Shown piece by piece: positions 11,759 to 23,814 of a stretch of 64,000 bases of DNA; within the stretch, counting starts at the first letter, position 1, and each line of letters opens with the position of its first letter. Both the position numbers and the translations under genes were made by a program. Source of the DNA: Camellia lanceoleosa (lineage: Eukaryota; Streptophyta; Magnoliopsida; Ericales; Theaceae); NCBI GenBank assembly GCA_025200525.1, contig CM045758.1, positions 166,434,261 through 166,498,260 on the forward strand, in the 5' to 3' direction. The notes beneath the pieces are model-generated. The model was not told the origin of the DNA. It saw only the letters and a program-made list of their open reading frames with translations, and did not search any database.

Positions 11759-12733
11759 TAGGAATGGCAACGGGGCAGGGCCGAGGATCACACTCCCTGT
11801 CCCCGATCCCCGATGGCGGAAATTCCCCCGTCCCTGGCCCCGATCCCCAACGGGGAATCTATCTCCACCTCCGCCCCTTAACGGGGATTAGGTTTCCCTG
11901 ACCTCGAAAATTCCCTTGCCAAAAAAAAAAAAAAAAAAAATCAAATCAAATCTGAGCTCCAAATCTACAAGAATTCATCAACAATCACCAAATCATATAT
12001 GTTCGTTGTCATCATCATCAACAACAGCACAACCATACAGCAGATTTAACATATACATTCAATAGATGTAACAGATCTGAGCTCAAATGTAAAACATAAA
12101 AGATAAAAAATCAAAAACAGATCTGAGCTCAATAAATCATCATTTTCTTTATCTTCATCAATAACAGGTCTGAGCTCAACTAGGATCTTGGCACCGGTGG
12201 TGACCAAAACTTCCAGATTTGAAAAACAAAATCGAAAACCAAAGAAGGAGGGGACGAGAGAGAGAGAGAGAGAGAGGTCTCTTCTTGTTCTATGTCGTCG
12301 GGGATGGCGAGTAGGACATCGAAGTCGCTGAGATCAGTGGATTCGAGAAGGGAGGGTTTGAGGTCAAAGTGCCACCAGTAGAGAGAGAGAGAGAGAGAAA
12401 AAAAAATATATATATATATATATCAGCTTCGATAGAACCATGGAGAGAGAGAGAGAGAGAGAGAGATCACCTTCAGTTTATGAGAGAAAAAAAATGAGAG
12501 AAAAAGTGAGACAGTGAGACTAATAACCCTATATATATACATATATAAGGAATTTGGGGATTAACGGGGCCAGGTCTTGGGAACCTATCCCCGTCCCCGG
12601 CCTAAAAACTGTTAGGGATTTAATTTTCAATACCATCCCCGGTCCTATGGGGAGTAATTTTTTAGAAAACCCCGTTTTAATCGAGGTCAGGGGATTGGGT
12701 CCCTCTCGGATCGGGTTCAAATTGCCATCCTTA
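11759..12733. mobile_element. Non-autonomous hAT element inside the Tekay polymerase
   Basis: 975 bp. The left end TAGGAATGGCAA pairs with the right end TTGCCATCCTTA (which reads TAAGGATGGCAA inward). It is flanked by 8-bp target duplications CTCATAGA (11751-11758) and CCCACAGA (12734-12741) with two transitions; the right copy keeps the original coding sequence. It holds GC-rich CCCCGATCC-type subterminal repeats at both ends, several (GA)n and (TA)n runs between 12259 and 12530, and no transposase. It presumably relied on transposase from an autonomous hAT relative. Confidence 0.9.
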
Positions 12734-12741
12734 CCCACAGA

Positions 12742-13234
12742 AAATTAAAGTCATTATTGACTGGCCAAGACCAACCAACGTGTCAGAAATTAGAAATTTT
12801 CTGGGACTTGCTGGTTATTACAGAAGATTTTTGAAAGACTTCTCAAAACTTGCCATACCATTGACACAATTAACACAAAAGAATGTACAGTTCGATTAGA
12901 ATGATTAGCGTGAATCAGCTTTTTAAGAGTTGAAAACCAGATTATTAGTGACTGCACCAATCTTAACTTTACCTAATGGCACTGATGGGTTCCAAATTTA
13001 TAGTGACGCTTTGTATAAAGGGTTGGGTTGTGTGCTAATGCAGAATGGGAAAGTAATTGCATATACCTCTCGGCAACTACATCCTTGTGAGAAGAATTAC
13101 TCGACTCATGATCTTGAATTGGCAGCTGTAGTGTTTGCTTTGAAAATTTGGCGCCATTATTTATACGGAGTAACTTGTGAAGTGTACATGGACCATAAAA
13201 GCCTCAAATATTTCTTTACCAAAAAAAACTGAAC
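12742..13234 (+). pseudogene. Tekay RT end and RNase H
   Basis: Resumes right after the hAT insertion with the RT thumb motif (SEIRNFLGLAGYYRRFLKDFSKLA), then three stops around 12897-12927. RNase H follows from about 12930: [58 protein letters not shown] and DHKSLKYFF. It ends in a TGA after an A-run, which suggests a short indel. RNase H would degrade element RNA after first-strand synthesis. Confidence 0.9.
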
Positions 13235-14947
13235 ATGAGACAGAGAAGGTGGCTAGAATTGATCAAAAACTATGATTTACAAATTCTATATCATCCAGGG
13301 AAGGCAAATACCATTGCTGATGCATTGAGCCAGAAATCCATTGCTAATTTGCCATGTTTGCTCACCAGCCAGAGAGAGTTGTTATGTGACTTAGAGAATA
13401 ATGAGATTGAAGTTATGTTATGTGAACAAGGCAGAATCTTAGCCGCCATTTCTGCTCAGCCTACAATCATTGAAGAAATTAAAGGGAAACAACGCGAAGA
13501 TGATTTTCTAAGGAAAATTGTTGATGAGATTGAATCAAAATCGAAACCAGGATTTGTGCTTGACAATGATGTGTTGAAATTTCAAAATCGCCTTTGTATG
13601 CCGAACTGTTCAGACCTCAGGAAACGCATCATGACTAAAGCTCACAACTTAAAATTTGCAATGCATCCGGGAAATACGAAGATTTATCACGATTTGAAAC
13701 AGAATTTTTGGTGGCCGGGAATGAAAAAGTGTATTGCAGATTTTGTGGCTAGATGTTTACACTGCCAACAAGTTAAAGCTAAACATTAGCGACCCGCTAG
13801 TTTGTTACAGCCGCTTCCAATACCGAAATGGAAATGGGAATACATCACCATGGGCTTCATTGTGGGATTGCCTCGCTCCTCCCGAGGTATGGATTTTATC
13901 TGGGTTATTGCTAATTGTTTAACTAAGTCTGCCCATTTTCTGCCTGTCAAATCTTTGTATAATGCATATAAGTTGGCTAATTTGTATGTCAATGAGATTG
14001 TAAAATTGCATGGAATTCCAGTGTCCATAATATCTGACAGAGATCCCAAGTTTACTTTAAGGTTTTGGCAGAGTTTGCAACAGGCCTTGGGGACTGAGCT
14101 GAGATTAAGCAGTGCTTATCATCCACAGACGGATGGCCAATTTGAACAGACCATACAAACATTAGAGGACATGTTATGATTGTGTGTGTTGGACTTTCAA
14201 GCTAATTGGGAGACTTACCTTCCTCTGGCAGAATTTGTGTATAACAACAACTATTATTCAAGCGTTGGGATGGCTCCTTACGAAGCTTTGTATGGTAAAA
14301 AATGTCGATCTCCAATATGTTGGGCCGAAGTAGGTGATAAACCTTTGTTAGGACCGAAACTTGTGCAAGAAACAACCGAGAAAGTGAAACTGATCCAACA
14401 ACATTTGAAAACTGCACAGAGCCGGCAAAAGAGTTTTGCTGATGTTCGAAGAAGAGACCGAGAATATGAAGTCGGGGATCACGTGTTTATTAAAGTGACT
14501 CCAATGAAAGAACAAACACGATTTGGCGTTAAGGGCAAATTAGCACCGAGATATGTTAGGCCATATGAAATTCTAGAGAGAATCAACCCAGTGACATTTC
14601 GGATAGCCTTACCACCAGTTATGAAGCATATGCACAACGTTTTTCATGCCTCCATGTTTCGTGATTATTTGAGAGATCCACTACATGTGATAGAGCCGAC
14701 TCAGGTGCTTCTAAAAGGTGATTATACGTACGAGGAGAGGCCAATACAAATTATCGATTGCCGAATCAAAAGATTAAGAAATAAAGAAATTCCGTTAATA
14801 AAGGTTGATTGGCAGAATCACGAAGGAACTTATGCAACTTGGGAGACAGAAGAAGACATGATAAGAAGATATCCTGAGTTGTTTCCTTTTAATTCAATAT
14901 TCTTCCAGAATGAAGGTAATTCGAGTTTGGAGGACCAAACTCTTTAA
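13235..14947 (+). pseudogene. Tekay integrase with chromodomain-like C-terminus
   Basis: The RNase H tail NTIADALSQK is followed by the integrase zinc domain (HPGNTKIYHDLKQNFWWPGM, then CLHCQQVKAKH), with a TAG at 13787-13789. The catalytic core resumes at 13802, with [11 protein letters not shown] for the second Asp and [11 protein letters not shown] for the Glu region. A TGA at 14177-14179 (likely from CGA Arg) interrupts it. The same frame goes on from 14180 with the GPY/F region (GKLAPRYVRPYEILERI). It ends with a chromodomain-like stretch with KVDWQNHEGTYATWE and EDMIRRYPELF. Chromodomains in this lineage are thought to steer insertion to particular chromatin. Confidence 0.92.
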
Positions 14948-14957
14948 GGGGGGAAAG
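14946..14957 (+). other. Tekay polypurine tract
   Basis: AAGGGGGGAAAG lies just before the 3' LTR start at 14959. It would prime plus-strand DNA synthesis. Confidence 0.8.
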
Positions 14958-14958
14958 C

Positions 14959-17531
14959 TGTAATAACCACGACCTCTGATTTACATTAATTCGTGGTTAA
15001 ATAAGCTTAATTAGTAATTAAGAGAAATTCTGAATTAAATTGCTTATGTGTGTATGCAACATTGTGCTTATATCTGTTTAGCGTAGAAAGATTTGTTCGT
15101 GTTTTCGTTTCGGTTTGTGAATTGAAGGCCTCATCGGCATCCGATTAAGAAATTGACTTGATTTATGTGTTAATTAGAGTTTTTAGAATTTTATGTTAAG
15201 TTCAATTGAAATTCAATTTGGAATAATTAAATTAGATTAATTAATGCCACTTTGCTTAGCTTAAGCCAAATTAATTAAATATCACTAAGTAGGCCTATAT
15301 AAGGCCACTTCTATCACTCCTACACATTTTTGACACCCTTGTTTCCTCATCTATGAACTCAACGTAAGACAGAGAGAGAGGGAGGATGGATCTCAACTAG
15401 AGGATTGAAGAGTTGAGCAAGAATTTACTAGAATTGAAGGATTTGGACTTAGGAACTCAAAATTAAGCTTCTAGCTCTCATCTTGACAAGCCTAGGTAAG
15501 GAATCTAACCCTTAGTTGTGTAATTGAGTTATCTTTTGTAAGAATTCAAGTTAAAGAGGTGGAATAACATGAGAATGGGCTAGGATTAAAGAATTGTAAC
15601 TCAAATCATACATACATGTCCATATTGTGAAGTTTTGAAGTTGTTTTCATAAGAATCCTCACATGCATGTTCATATTTTGGTTGTACACTAAGAATTCAC
15701 CATGTTTTTTAGTTGAATATTTCATTTAATCATGTTTTGGGAAGCTATGAACTCAAATTACACATGCATGACATGATCACATCATATTCTTACATTTCAA
15801 GTTGAATGTTGCACAATTGACATACTTTTGGGCCTTGATTTCATGAAATGATCTTTAGACCTTCATATTTTACAAGTTTACGGATGTTATCTTAAGTTTT
15901 GGGTCCAAAGGATGTGAATTATAGCTTTGGATTTGAATTTGCAGCTTGGGAGTGCAATCTGGAAATTCCAAATTCTGCATTTCTGCTCGAGCGTGAGATT
16001 CTACACTTGAACGGAAACCTTTGTTTTTGGATTTCCGCTCGAGCGACCTGAAACACTCTCAAGCATGAAATACATGCACCCAGAAGTTTCATGTTTTTAT
16101 AGATTGCTCGAGCGGCGAGAGTAGAGTTGCGCTCGAGCGGCGAGAGTTGCACTCGAGCGGCCATCGAGCGTTCATCGAGTGTGAAAATCGCATAACCAAT
16201 ACTTTTCAAAATTTACAGAATGCTTGAGCGTGGGAAGTTGCACTCGAGCGTCCCCTGACATATTGCATGTCCGCTCGAGCGGGGGAATACACGCTCGAGC
16301 GGGGACCCTGTTTTCAGAAATTTGACCAAGTGTTTACCAATGCGTTTTAGTATCCTCATTGCATCCTAGGCATTCCTAAGCCAAGATTAAGACATAGTAA
16401 TAAGGATAAAATGTAGAAACACACTAAGAACGAAACGTAATGAGTTAAATATATCCCAACGTGTGTTTCAAATGTGTATTTGTTATATGTTAATGTAGGT
16501 CACACGCCTCGAGTTAAGTGAATTATCTACTCTACTCGTCTACTTGGAACCATCTGTTAATTGTGAGTAATAACTCTGTAAAGCTATGTTTAATTACAAG
16601 TATTTTCTGACTGATATGATACAATCTGTTCTCTGAAATGCTATTTTATGAATTATGAATGAATGTCCATTTTTCTGAAATGTATTTGTGGCATCCTTAG
16701 TTCACGTGGCCCTCGCCCGAGAGTAACAATACCGTGGCCAATATGCACATGGCCCTCACCCAGGGGTAACAATATTGTGGTTACCGAGGCATATATTCAC
16801 GTAGCCCTTGCCTGGGGATAACAATACTTGCACGCAAGATATAGACTTTTATGGTTGTCAGTATCGACTGTACATGTGAGCCTCAGGACGAAGTTGATAT
16901 GATAGCTAATGGATGTACCACGTATGATTTTATTCAAGATCCAAATATGAATATGATTATGAGCATGAGCATGAACATGTATATGATCCTATTTCTAATT
17001 TGAAAATTCGAATATGCATAAGACCCTGCTTCTGATATAAACTCTGTGATGGACATCATTCCCTAAAACCCCTTTATCTTGTTATCATTCACTAGGCTCT
17101 CGCTCACTATTTATATTATGTATGTAGGTGACCAAGCACGTAATCAGGGCCAAAGTTGATGGCCTGGGATTTCGTTTTGTCAACCACCCTTTGCGCCTCC
17201 CAAAGAGGTTCCGGACCAGGTCAAGTTGTGTGGCTATTTCTTTTGAACATTCAACACTTTGTTTCTCTTGTTAATGAACAGTTTGCTTTTGATTTTCCGT
17301 GCATGGGGTAATGTATAATTACTATACCTATGTGATGTCTTGGGTATGTTTATAAAGTTTAAAATTATTTTGTTCCATGTATGTCTGCACAACTCAATGG
17401 ACGATGTTTATTTTGTATATTTGCTTCCGCAGCCCCTATCTTATGTTATCCTATCCAGAGGCCTTTGGTAATTCAAGGATTACTGGCCGGTTACGACACT
17501 AAACCCGTAGGGGCAGGTTTGGGTCGTGACA
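14959..17531 (+). repeat. Tekay 3' LTR
   Basis: 2573 bp, aligned end to end with 6544-9221. It carries the same TATA arrangement (15296-15302), eight perfect CTCGAG cores between about 15980 and 16310, and a shorter 43-bp array at 16701-16830. It is followed by the duplication AATAT. Confidence 0.95.
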
Positions 17532-17549
17532 AATATTTTGTCTTAAGAT

Positions 17550-18868
17550 TGTTGGACAATCTTCACTATATTTAAATAAATAAATTATGTTTGTGTACTT
17601 AACAACAAACGGAACACAGAAGAAATAAAGGAAAGAAGAGAAATTATTTGATTACAAAAATCAAACCAATAAATAATAATAAATAAATAAAAACATATTT
17701 TTATTTTGTTACGAAAAACAAAATCACAATCTGATTTAAATAAATAATAATAAAACAGAAAATAAATTAACACTTACTTGATTAACTTCTTGAACAAACT
17801 TTTAATCAAGTCCAGTGTTTAACACTGTGTCCTTAAGACATATTTGTCCTCTCCACGGTGCTTTCAAATTTGCGGATGTCTATCTCCCAGGATAAAATGA
17901 TCAACAACGAATAAATGCAGCACTACAATTTATTCACACAACAAACGCACTTTGTGTTTACACTCTTTCTCACAAGAAAATAATACAGCAAAATGCAGAG
18001 ATAGTAAAGCAGAATTTGAGAACGAAAATTCAATGAGTAATCCAAATAAGAACCTGTCTTATTTATAGATGAAAAGGTGGCTGTTTGTTTTTAATTAAAC
18101 AGGTACCAAACCTATTTGAACAGGTGCAAGACCTGTTTAGCACTGTTGAACAGATAACCGAATCTGTTCAATTTAATTTGCACAGATTTGAATTTCTTTC
18201 AGACAGATAAAATCCATACATAAAAATTAAAGAGGTGTAAGCAAAGTTTTGAATTTTCTAACTGAAAATTTGAATTCAAAATTGCCAGAATTTATTTTTC
18301 CCAAAACATAAAAAATAAGAAAAATAAATTCAAACGTTTTTTTGCCTAAAAAGATAGGTATTGGGCAGGACAAGCCCAACCCAACCTCACACCATGCAAC
18401 CGTACCCAAACCCAAGCCCAGCCCAGCCCACGCCGACCAACCGGACGGGCAGCGACGACGGCGTGCGTGTGTGTGTTTATTTTTGGGTCTAATGGACTTA
18501 GCCTAATTTGCACATAACCTTTCCCTTCTACAAACTTGGGGTGCTCCTTGGGCCCTTCCCAAGTTATAATCTCATGCCTTATAAACCCACTCAAAACTTG
18601 TCCACAAAATCAATGTAGGACAAGCCTTAAACCAAACCTTTAGGAAATTTCACCAAAAACACCATTTCTATGGAGCTCTCTTTGGCTTCAATTTCCGATT
18701 TACCCGATAATGGTTTAAACAACCAAATATGCCACGTGAATCACAACGCGGCATAAAATACATTACCACTTAGACCCACAAAATTCGACGCATGGGTCCC
18801 ACCTAAAAAATAGACCAAAGTTGAGGAAAAATTCTATTTTCCCAAAACTTTCAAAATCATTTCTAACA
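17550..18868 (-). repeat. Copia 5' LTR
   Basis: 1319 bp, the partner of 291-1581. The 13 bases at 17537-17549 are the Copia leader between this LTR and the Tekay duplication. The outer end is followed by the duplication AGAAA (18869-18873). Confidence 0.93.
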
Positions 18869-20644
18869 AGAAATAGGCATGGCCAACACATCCCCTGCAA
18901 GTTGCGATAGCACTCTATATTTGGTTGCATTCACCTTCCAATCCAAAATCTCAAATGTTTGATTCTTTGCAAAATGTTCTACCTCAAATAAATATTGTTC
19001 CAATTCCGACTTAGACCCACTAGTGCATCGCCCCTCCAAATAGGAATTAAATTTGGAGGCAACCAAAGAATAAGGATCATCATCATCAACTTCCACCATA
19101 TTCATAACTTCACTCACACTTGAAAGTTTCTCATTTGAAGGATAAAGTGTGAGATAATGGCAATACAAACGACTCAAACAACCCTTAACCTTGTCTACTA
19201 TATCTTCCACCTTCTTAGTATCTCCAAGAAATAAATTTAAAAAGCAAAACTCCAAGTATACCATTTTTTTGGTAGGATCAAGAACAACCGCAACATACAA
19301 TAACAAATTGATTTTACTTTCATCCCCCCAATACTTGCTAAACTTTTGTTTCATAGTCTCTACCATTGTTCTCAAAGTATCATCCTCCTCCAAAATTAAT
19401 TGGTTAATTTTGATTTCAATAACAAATATTTCTTTATAAAAAGCATTGGAAGTAACAAAGAGAGATCCCGAAAACTTCTTAGTTGCAAGATAAAATAATT
19501 TTAGAAACCTCAAAACAATCTTCATTTTTTCCAATCCAACTCATTAGGACTGCTCCTTATGCCACTATCAACATCCTTGAAATAAGGTTCCAAATTGGAA
19601 TCCACAAACTTCAAGTGGTTAAAAACCTTCTCATACTTTTCGGCGGCCTCCAATATCAAATAGGTAGAGTTCCACCTAGTTGGTACATATAGGCATACAA
19701 AAGGCTTTGAATCAAGTTTGAGTGTGGCTACACACTTCTTAAAAGCATCATCCAATGAGGGGAACACCTCACATATCTCACCACAAGTCTAATGTTGGCA
19801 ATAGAATCATCCATTTCTTTCAAGCCATCACTCACAACGAGATGAAGAACATGTGCACAACAACGCATGTGAATAAACTCATGTTGCAAAATAGTCCCCT
19901 TCCAATCTTTAGTTATTGTTAACAAATATTGAATGGCAAGATTATTAGAACTAACATTATCAACTGTTAAGGTGAATATGCTATCAATGTTCCACTCAAT
20001 CAAACACGACTCAATTTTCTTACCCAATGTTTTTCCTTTGTGATCTTTAACTTGTTGAAAATTTATGATTCTTTTTTGAAATTTCCAATTGTCATCAATG
20101 AAATGAGTAGTCAAACACATGTAACACAAATTCTGAGTAGATGTCCAAGTGTCCATAGTAAAGCAAATTCTAGGACCCTTCATGGCCTTCTTTAACTTAT
20201 CTCTTTCATTCTTGAATATGTTAAGCACTTCTCTAGATATGGTATGACGAGAGGGGATTGGTTTGAATTTCGATTGCATGACATTACAAAATCTTCTAAA
20301 CCCAACTCCCTCCACAAATCTGAATGACAACTCATCAATGACAACCATCTCCGCAAGAGACCTTTTACAAGCATCAAAATTAAAAGTTGTTGCTACAACC
20401 TCAATACCCTTTTTATTTTTTTTCAATTTAAGATTTAATGTTTGTTGACCATCTCTATCCCTATTTGGATATTCTTTACAATTGGGTATATGACTCCTCA
20501 AATTGCTAGTCCCATAAAGTCTAGAGTCAGCCAAATACTCTTTCCTGTAATATTTGCATACGGCTCTACGCTTCCCATCAGTCGCCATAACCTTATCAAA
20601 ATGATCCCAAACTGTGGATGGTGCTCTCCCCCCTCCACCATCAC
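18869..20644 (-). pseudogene. hAT transposase, main piece
   Basis: Minus strand. From the right: SDGGGGRAPSTVWDHFDKV, then a BED-type zinc finger region (CKYYRKEY... NLRSHIPNC), which binds DNA, and the RNase H-like catalytic region with FTMDTWTS and CCAHVLHLVVSDGL. A frameshift near 19770 is followed by VPTRWNSTYLILEAAEKY, and another near 19530 by LYVAVVLDPTKKM. The dimerisation domain begins with ELEQYLFEVEHF and ends AGDVLAMPIS at the copia junction. The apparent MASMLYKSALI start at 20678 is Athila LTR sequence, not transposase; the true N-terminus is at 35948-36022. Confidence 0.92.
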
Positions 20645-21716
20645 TGATTAAGGCCGACTTGTACAACATTGAGGCCATTAATTAGGATCTCTTAACTTTA
20701 CTTGCTTATCAAACTGTATACTTTATGTGTGTTTAATGTCAATCAGGTTGTACATAGTTGGAGCATAAAATGGCAAAAAGACAGAATTTTGAGAGAAAAC
20801 AGATTCTCGAACATGCGTTGAATTTTTTGGGAAAATGTGCCCGATGTTTTAAACCTCTTTGAAAGACAGCAGAAGTATAAATAGGCAAGAAAAAGGCTGG
20901 ATTAGGGTTCGAAAATTGTTTTTGTAAGGAAAGAGAGGCTAGGGTTTCAAGGGGTGATTTTCTCCAAAAAGCTTGAAGGACACTTCCATGGGGTCTTCTT
21001 TCTCATCTTCTTCCTCTTCCCACTCCTCCATGAGTGGCTAGTCTTCTTTTCTAGGGTTTTGATGAAACCCTAGGCATATAGTTAGTTTTTCTTTTTGATT
21101 TTCAATTATATAAAAGTCTGAACAATTGTATGGTGTTTTAGAAGTTTTATATATATATTTTCCATTATTTCTTCAAGTATTCGGCTTTCTGTGATTGTTG
21201 AATGTTTTCCATACAAGAGTTTTCTATTCTTTCACATTCAAGGTATGAGACGAACCATACTACGAGGGACGAGTCGTGTCACTACCCTAGTTTAGAGTGA
21301 ACGATTCGTACTACTTGAGATGGTTCGTGCTCGTACATTGAACGTGATGATTTTCTTGTTAAATGCTTTGAATTTGTAGTTGTGAAACATTATTCCATTC
21401 GAACCATAACATAATTGATTTCAATTAGAAACCCTATTTACGTGACTAGTGGTGGACTTTTTGCCCTAGGTTTTTCCCCAAATCAATAAATCCAATTTTA
21501 TTTATAATTGATAATTTAATTACTTAGTTTAATTTATTTGTTATTAAATTAGGTTATGAACAATCAATCTTTTCATCAAAATTAATTTAGGAATTTAACA
21601 ATTAAATTAGTTTAATTTCACAATTGTCCCTATGGATCGATACCTGAACTTGCCATTATTCTAAAAGAATTTGGTGTACTTTTGTGTTTAATTTTGGTGT
21701 GTGTAATGACCCATCA
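20645..21716 (+). repeat. Athila 5' LTR
   Basis: 1072-bp LTR with TG...CA ends, uninterrupted. TATAAATAGG at about 20875 is a good TATA box, also kept in the 3' LTR just before its nested insertion. Confidence 0.93.
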
Positions 21717-21721
21717 AATTT

Positions 21722-21739
21722 TGGCACCGTTGCCGGGGA
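21722..21739 (+). other. Athila primer binding site
   Basis: TGGCACCGTTGCCGGGGA lies five bases inside the 5' LTR. It differs by one base from TGGCGCCGTTGCCGGGGA, the Asp-tRNA complement usual in Athila elements. Confidence 0.85.
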
Positions 21740-22154
21740 CTTCTGGTGAAATTAATTAATTTAAAGTTATATTCTTATTTTAATTTTTAGTTTAGGATTT
21801 TATGCTTTCGTGTTGCTAAGTGTCTAGAGCGTTTGAAAGTGGAAACTATCACCAAAGTGCAAGCGGAGCCAACCAAGCTTTAAAAAAAAAACAAGCAAAC
21901 AAACCGCAGCACTAAAGTGCCTAAAAAAGAAGCAAACACTCGCAAGCAAAGCAAACACTCGCAAGCAAAGCACCAAAGTGCTAAAAAGAAAGACAAAACT
22001 CAATTAGAGGTTGGAGACAACGTCTACACATTAAGCACCCGCAAGACGAGTAACGCGTTTTTGTTAAACCGCTGTGAGTATTTCTCCCTTTGTTGTTTTG
22101 CTTTCGTAACTTAGTACATAGAGTCGGAACTTTTTTTGTGTGTGTGAGTAGTGT
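21740..22154 (+). other. Athila 5' leader
   Basis: Untranslated region between primer site and gag, with short direct repeats such as AAGCAAACACTCGC (about 21930-21970). The ORF at 21917-22114 is composed of these repeats and I do not count it as a gene. Confidence 0.6.
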
Positions 22155-23814
22155 ATGCATGGGCGCCGTTCTTATCGCCTTAAATTGTGGAGTTTGGACC
22201 TTGAACTAGAAAAGACTCTTAGGAGACTTAGAGCCTCTGCCCATGTTCCTAGGCTTGAATATTCATATTCATACATTGAGCCATTAGAGATGGAAAATCC
22301 AAATGTCCCGAATGTGCCCAACCAGACCCTTAAGGATTATTTCACACCCACGTCATATACATCACCATTATGTATCCAATTACCCAATAGCACTGCTACT
22401 CATTATGAGATTAAGTCTAGTACCATACAAATGCTCCCATCATTCCATGGACTAGCTCATGATGATCCTTACAAACATTTGAATGAATTTCTGGAAATTT
22501 GCTTGACAGTGAGGATCCAGAATTTCACAAATTAGGCCTTAATGTTGCGATTGTTTCCATTCTCATTAAAGGATAAAGCCAAACACTGGCTGAATTCCTT
22601 ACCTGTTAATTCAATCACAACTTGGGACCAATTATAGCAACGGTTCTTGGATAAGTACTTTCCCATAGGTAAAACCAACCAACTTAGGCGAGCCATCATC
22701 AATTTTTCTCAAATTGATAGCGAGCAATTTCATGAAACGTGGGAAAGACTTCGTGACCTTCTCCAACAGTGTCCCCACCACCAAGTGCCTGATTGGCAAC
22801 TTGTTCAAACATTTTATTATGGCTTAATTGACCCGCACCGCCAAATGGTGGATTCATCCTATGGTGGGACATTCATGTCCAAAAATGATGCCGAGGCATG
22901 GCAATTGTTTGAGAACCTAAATGATAATTTCCTTCACCATGCCTCCGCAGCCCGGCAAGTCCGGGAACCAGTAGTTGGATCCCCGAAGAGAGGGGGCATT
23001 TATAAGGTCGGGCAAAACCTAGAGTTAGCCCAACAAGTAGAGGCATTATCTCGCAAAATGGACCAATCATTAGCTACGGGACATGCCCTACACAGCAAGA
23101 TCAGCCTCAATTTCACGAGGCATGTGCTATATGTGCAATCCCTGCTCATGACTTGAGTGAGTGCCCTTCGGCATCGGAGTTAGTCTAAGAGCATGTGAAT
23201 GCAGCTCAAGGATTCTCCAACCTGGGTAATGACCCATATTTCAATACCTATAACCCCGGATGGAGAAATCACTCCAATTTTTCATGGAGACCTCCTTCAC
23301 AAGGCACTTCTTACAATCCTCCACCAACAAGGCAGAATTTTAATAATTTTGCCAACCAATCATCCTACCAACCACCGCAACCTTATAACCCCCACAACCG
23401 TACTGGCAACCACAACCCCCGTCTGTTCCTCAAGGTAACTCGGCCTTTGAGACTCAGGTGTTAGAAGTTCTCTCAGAACTTAAGGGGTTAGCACCAGTAG
23501 TTCACTCCCATACTCACTCCATTGCCAAGCTAGAGAACCAATTGGGTCAAATGGCTAACAACATGAATAGGAGAGAGGAGGAAAAATTACCGAGTCAGAC
23601 TGTGGCTAACCCTAAGGGACAATACGAGGCAGAGAGTTCGGGTGGGAATGGAAAGCACCATGAGCAGGTGCAAGCAGTGATTACTCTGAGAAGTGGTAGG
23701 GAGTTAGAGCCTCAATCAGTTGTGTCTGATGCAACTAGAGCTAAGAAGGGTGACCACGGTGGTACACCCAATGAGAGCAAGGATGAGGGGGAAACACTTA
23801 AGAGGGATCCTTAG
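22155..23814 (+). pseudogene. Athila gag, broken
   Basis: Gag in several frames. 22155-22535 and 22647-23156 share one frame, separated by TAG codons at 22533-22535 and 22636-22638. The retrotransposon gag core is visible (KHWLNSLPVNSITTWDQL and FLDKYFPIGKTNQLRRAI, then ETWERLRDLLQQCPHHQVPDWQLVQTFYYGL). The frame shifts around 23160. A proline/asparagine-rich segment follows, then a coiled region (VLSELKGLAPVVHSHTHSIAKLENQLGQMANNMNRREE), typical of the Athila gag end. TAG at 23812-23814 closes the last part. Gag would form the particle around element RNA. Confidence 0.87.

Larger units (their letters stand above)
6544..17531 (+). mobile_element. Ty3/Gypsy Tekay/Del chromovirus nested in the Copia leader
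   Basis: Long LTRs (6544-9221 and 14959-17531) begin TGTAATAACC and end GGGTCGTGACA. The duplication AATAT flanks them (6539-6543, 17532-17536). Gag with zinc knuckle, protease, reverse transcriptase, RNase H, integrase and a C-terminal chromodomain-like region run left to right, the Ty3/Gypsy order. LTRs over 2.5 kb and the integrase tail point to Tekay/Del. About 13 differences occur in the first 208 bases of the LTR pair. The polymerase is interrupted by a small hAT element at 11759-12733. Confidence 0.95.
291..18868 (-). mobile_element. Ty1/Copia LTR retrotransposon, minus strand, with a gypsy element nested in its leader
   Basis: Two related LTRs (291-1581 and 17550-18868), both starting TGTTGGACAATC and ending TAACA, bound the element. 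A perfect 5-bp duplication AGAAA lies outside it at 286-290 and 18869-18873. Gag, protease, integrase, reverse transcriptase and RNase H run right to left between about 6127 and 2195, the Ty1/Copia gene order. The span 6544-17531 is a separate Tekay insertion. By eye the first 270 bases of the two LTRs differ at roughly 18 positions, so this is not a young insertion. Lineage within Copia (perhaps Tork-like) is a guess from the reverse transcriptase sequence. Confidence 0.93.

Noticed and set aside
17537..17549. Copia primer binding site
   Set aside because: The 13 leader bases next to the 5' LTR do not match initiator Met tRNA or another complement I recognise.
20645..20678. ATG at 20678 as the hAT transposase start
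   Set aside because: The first codons are Athila LTR sequence; the true N-terminus joins in frame from 35948-36022.
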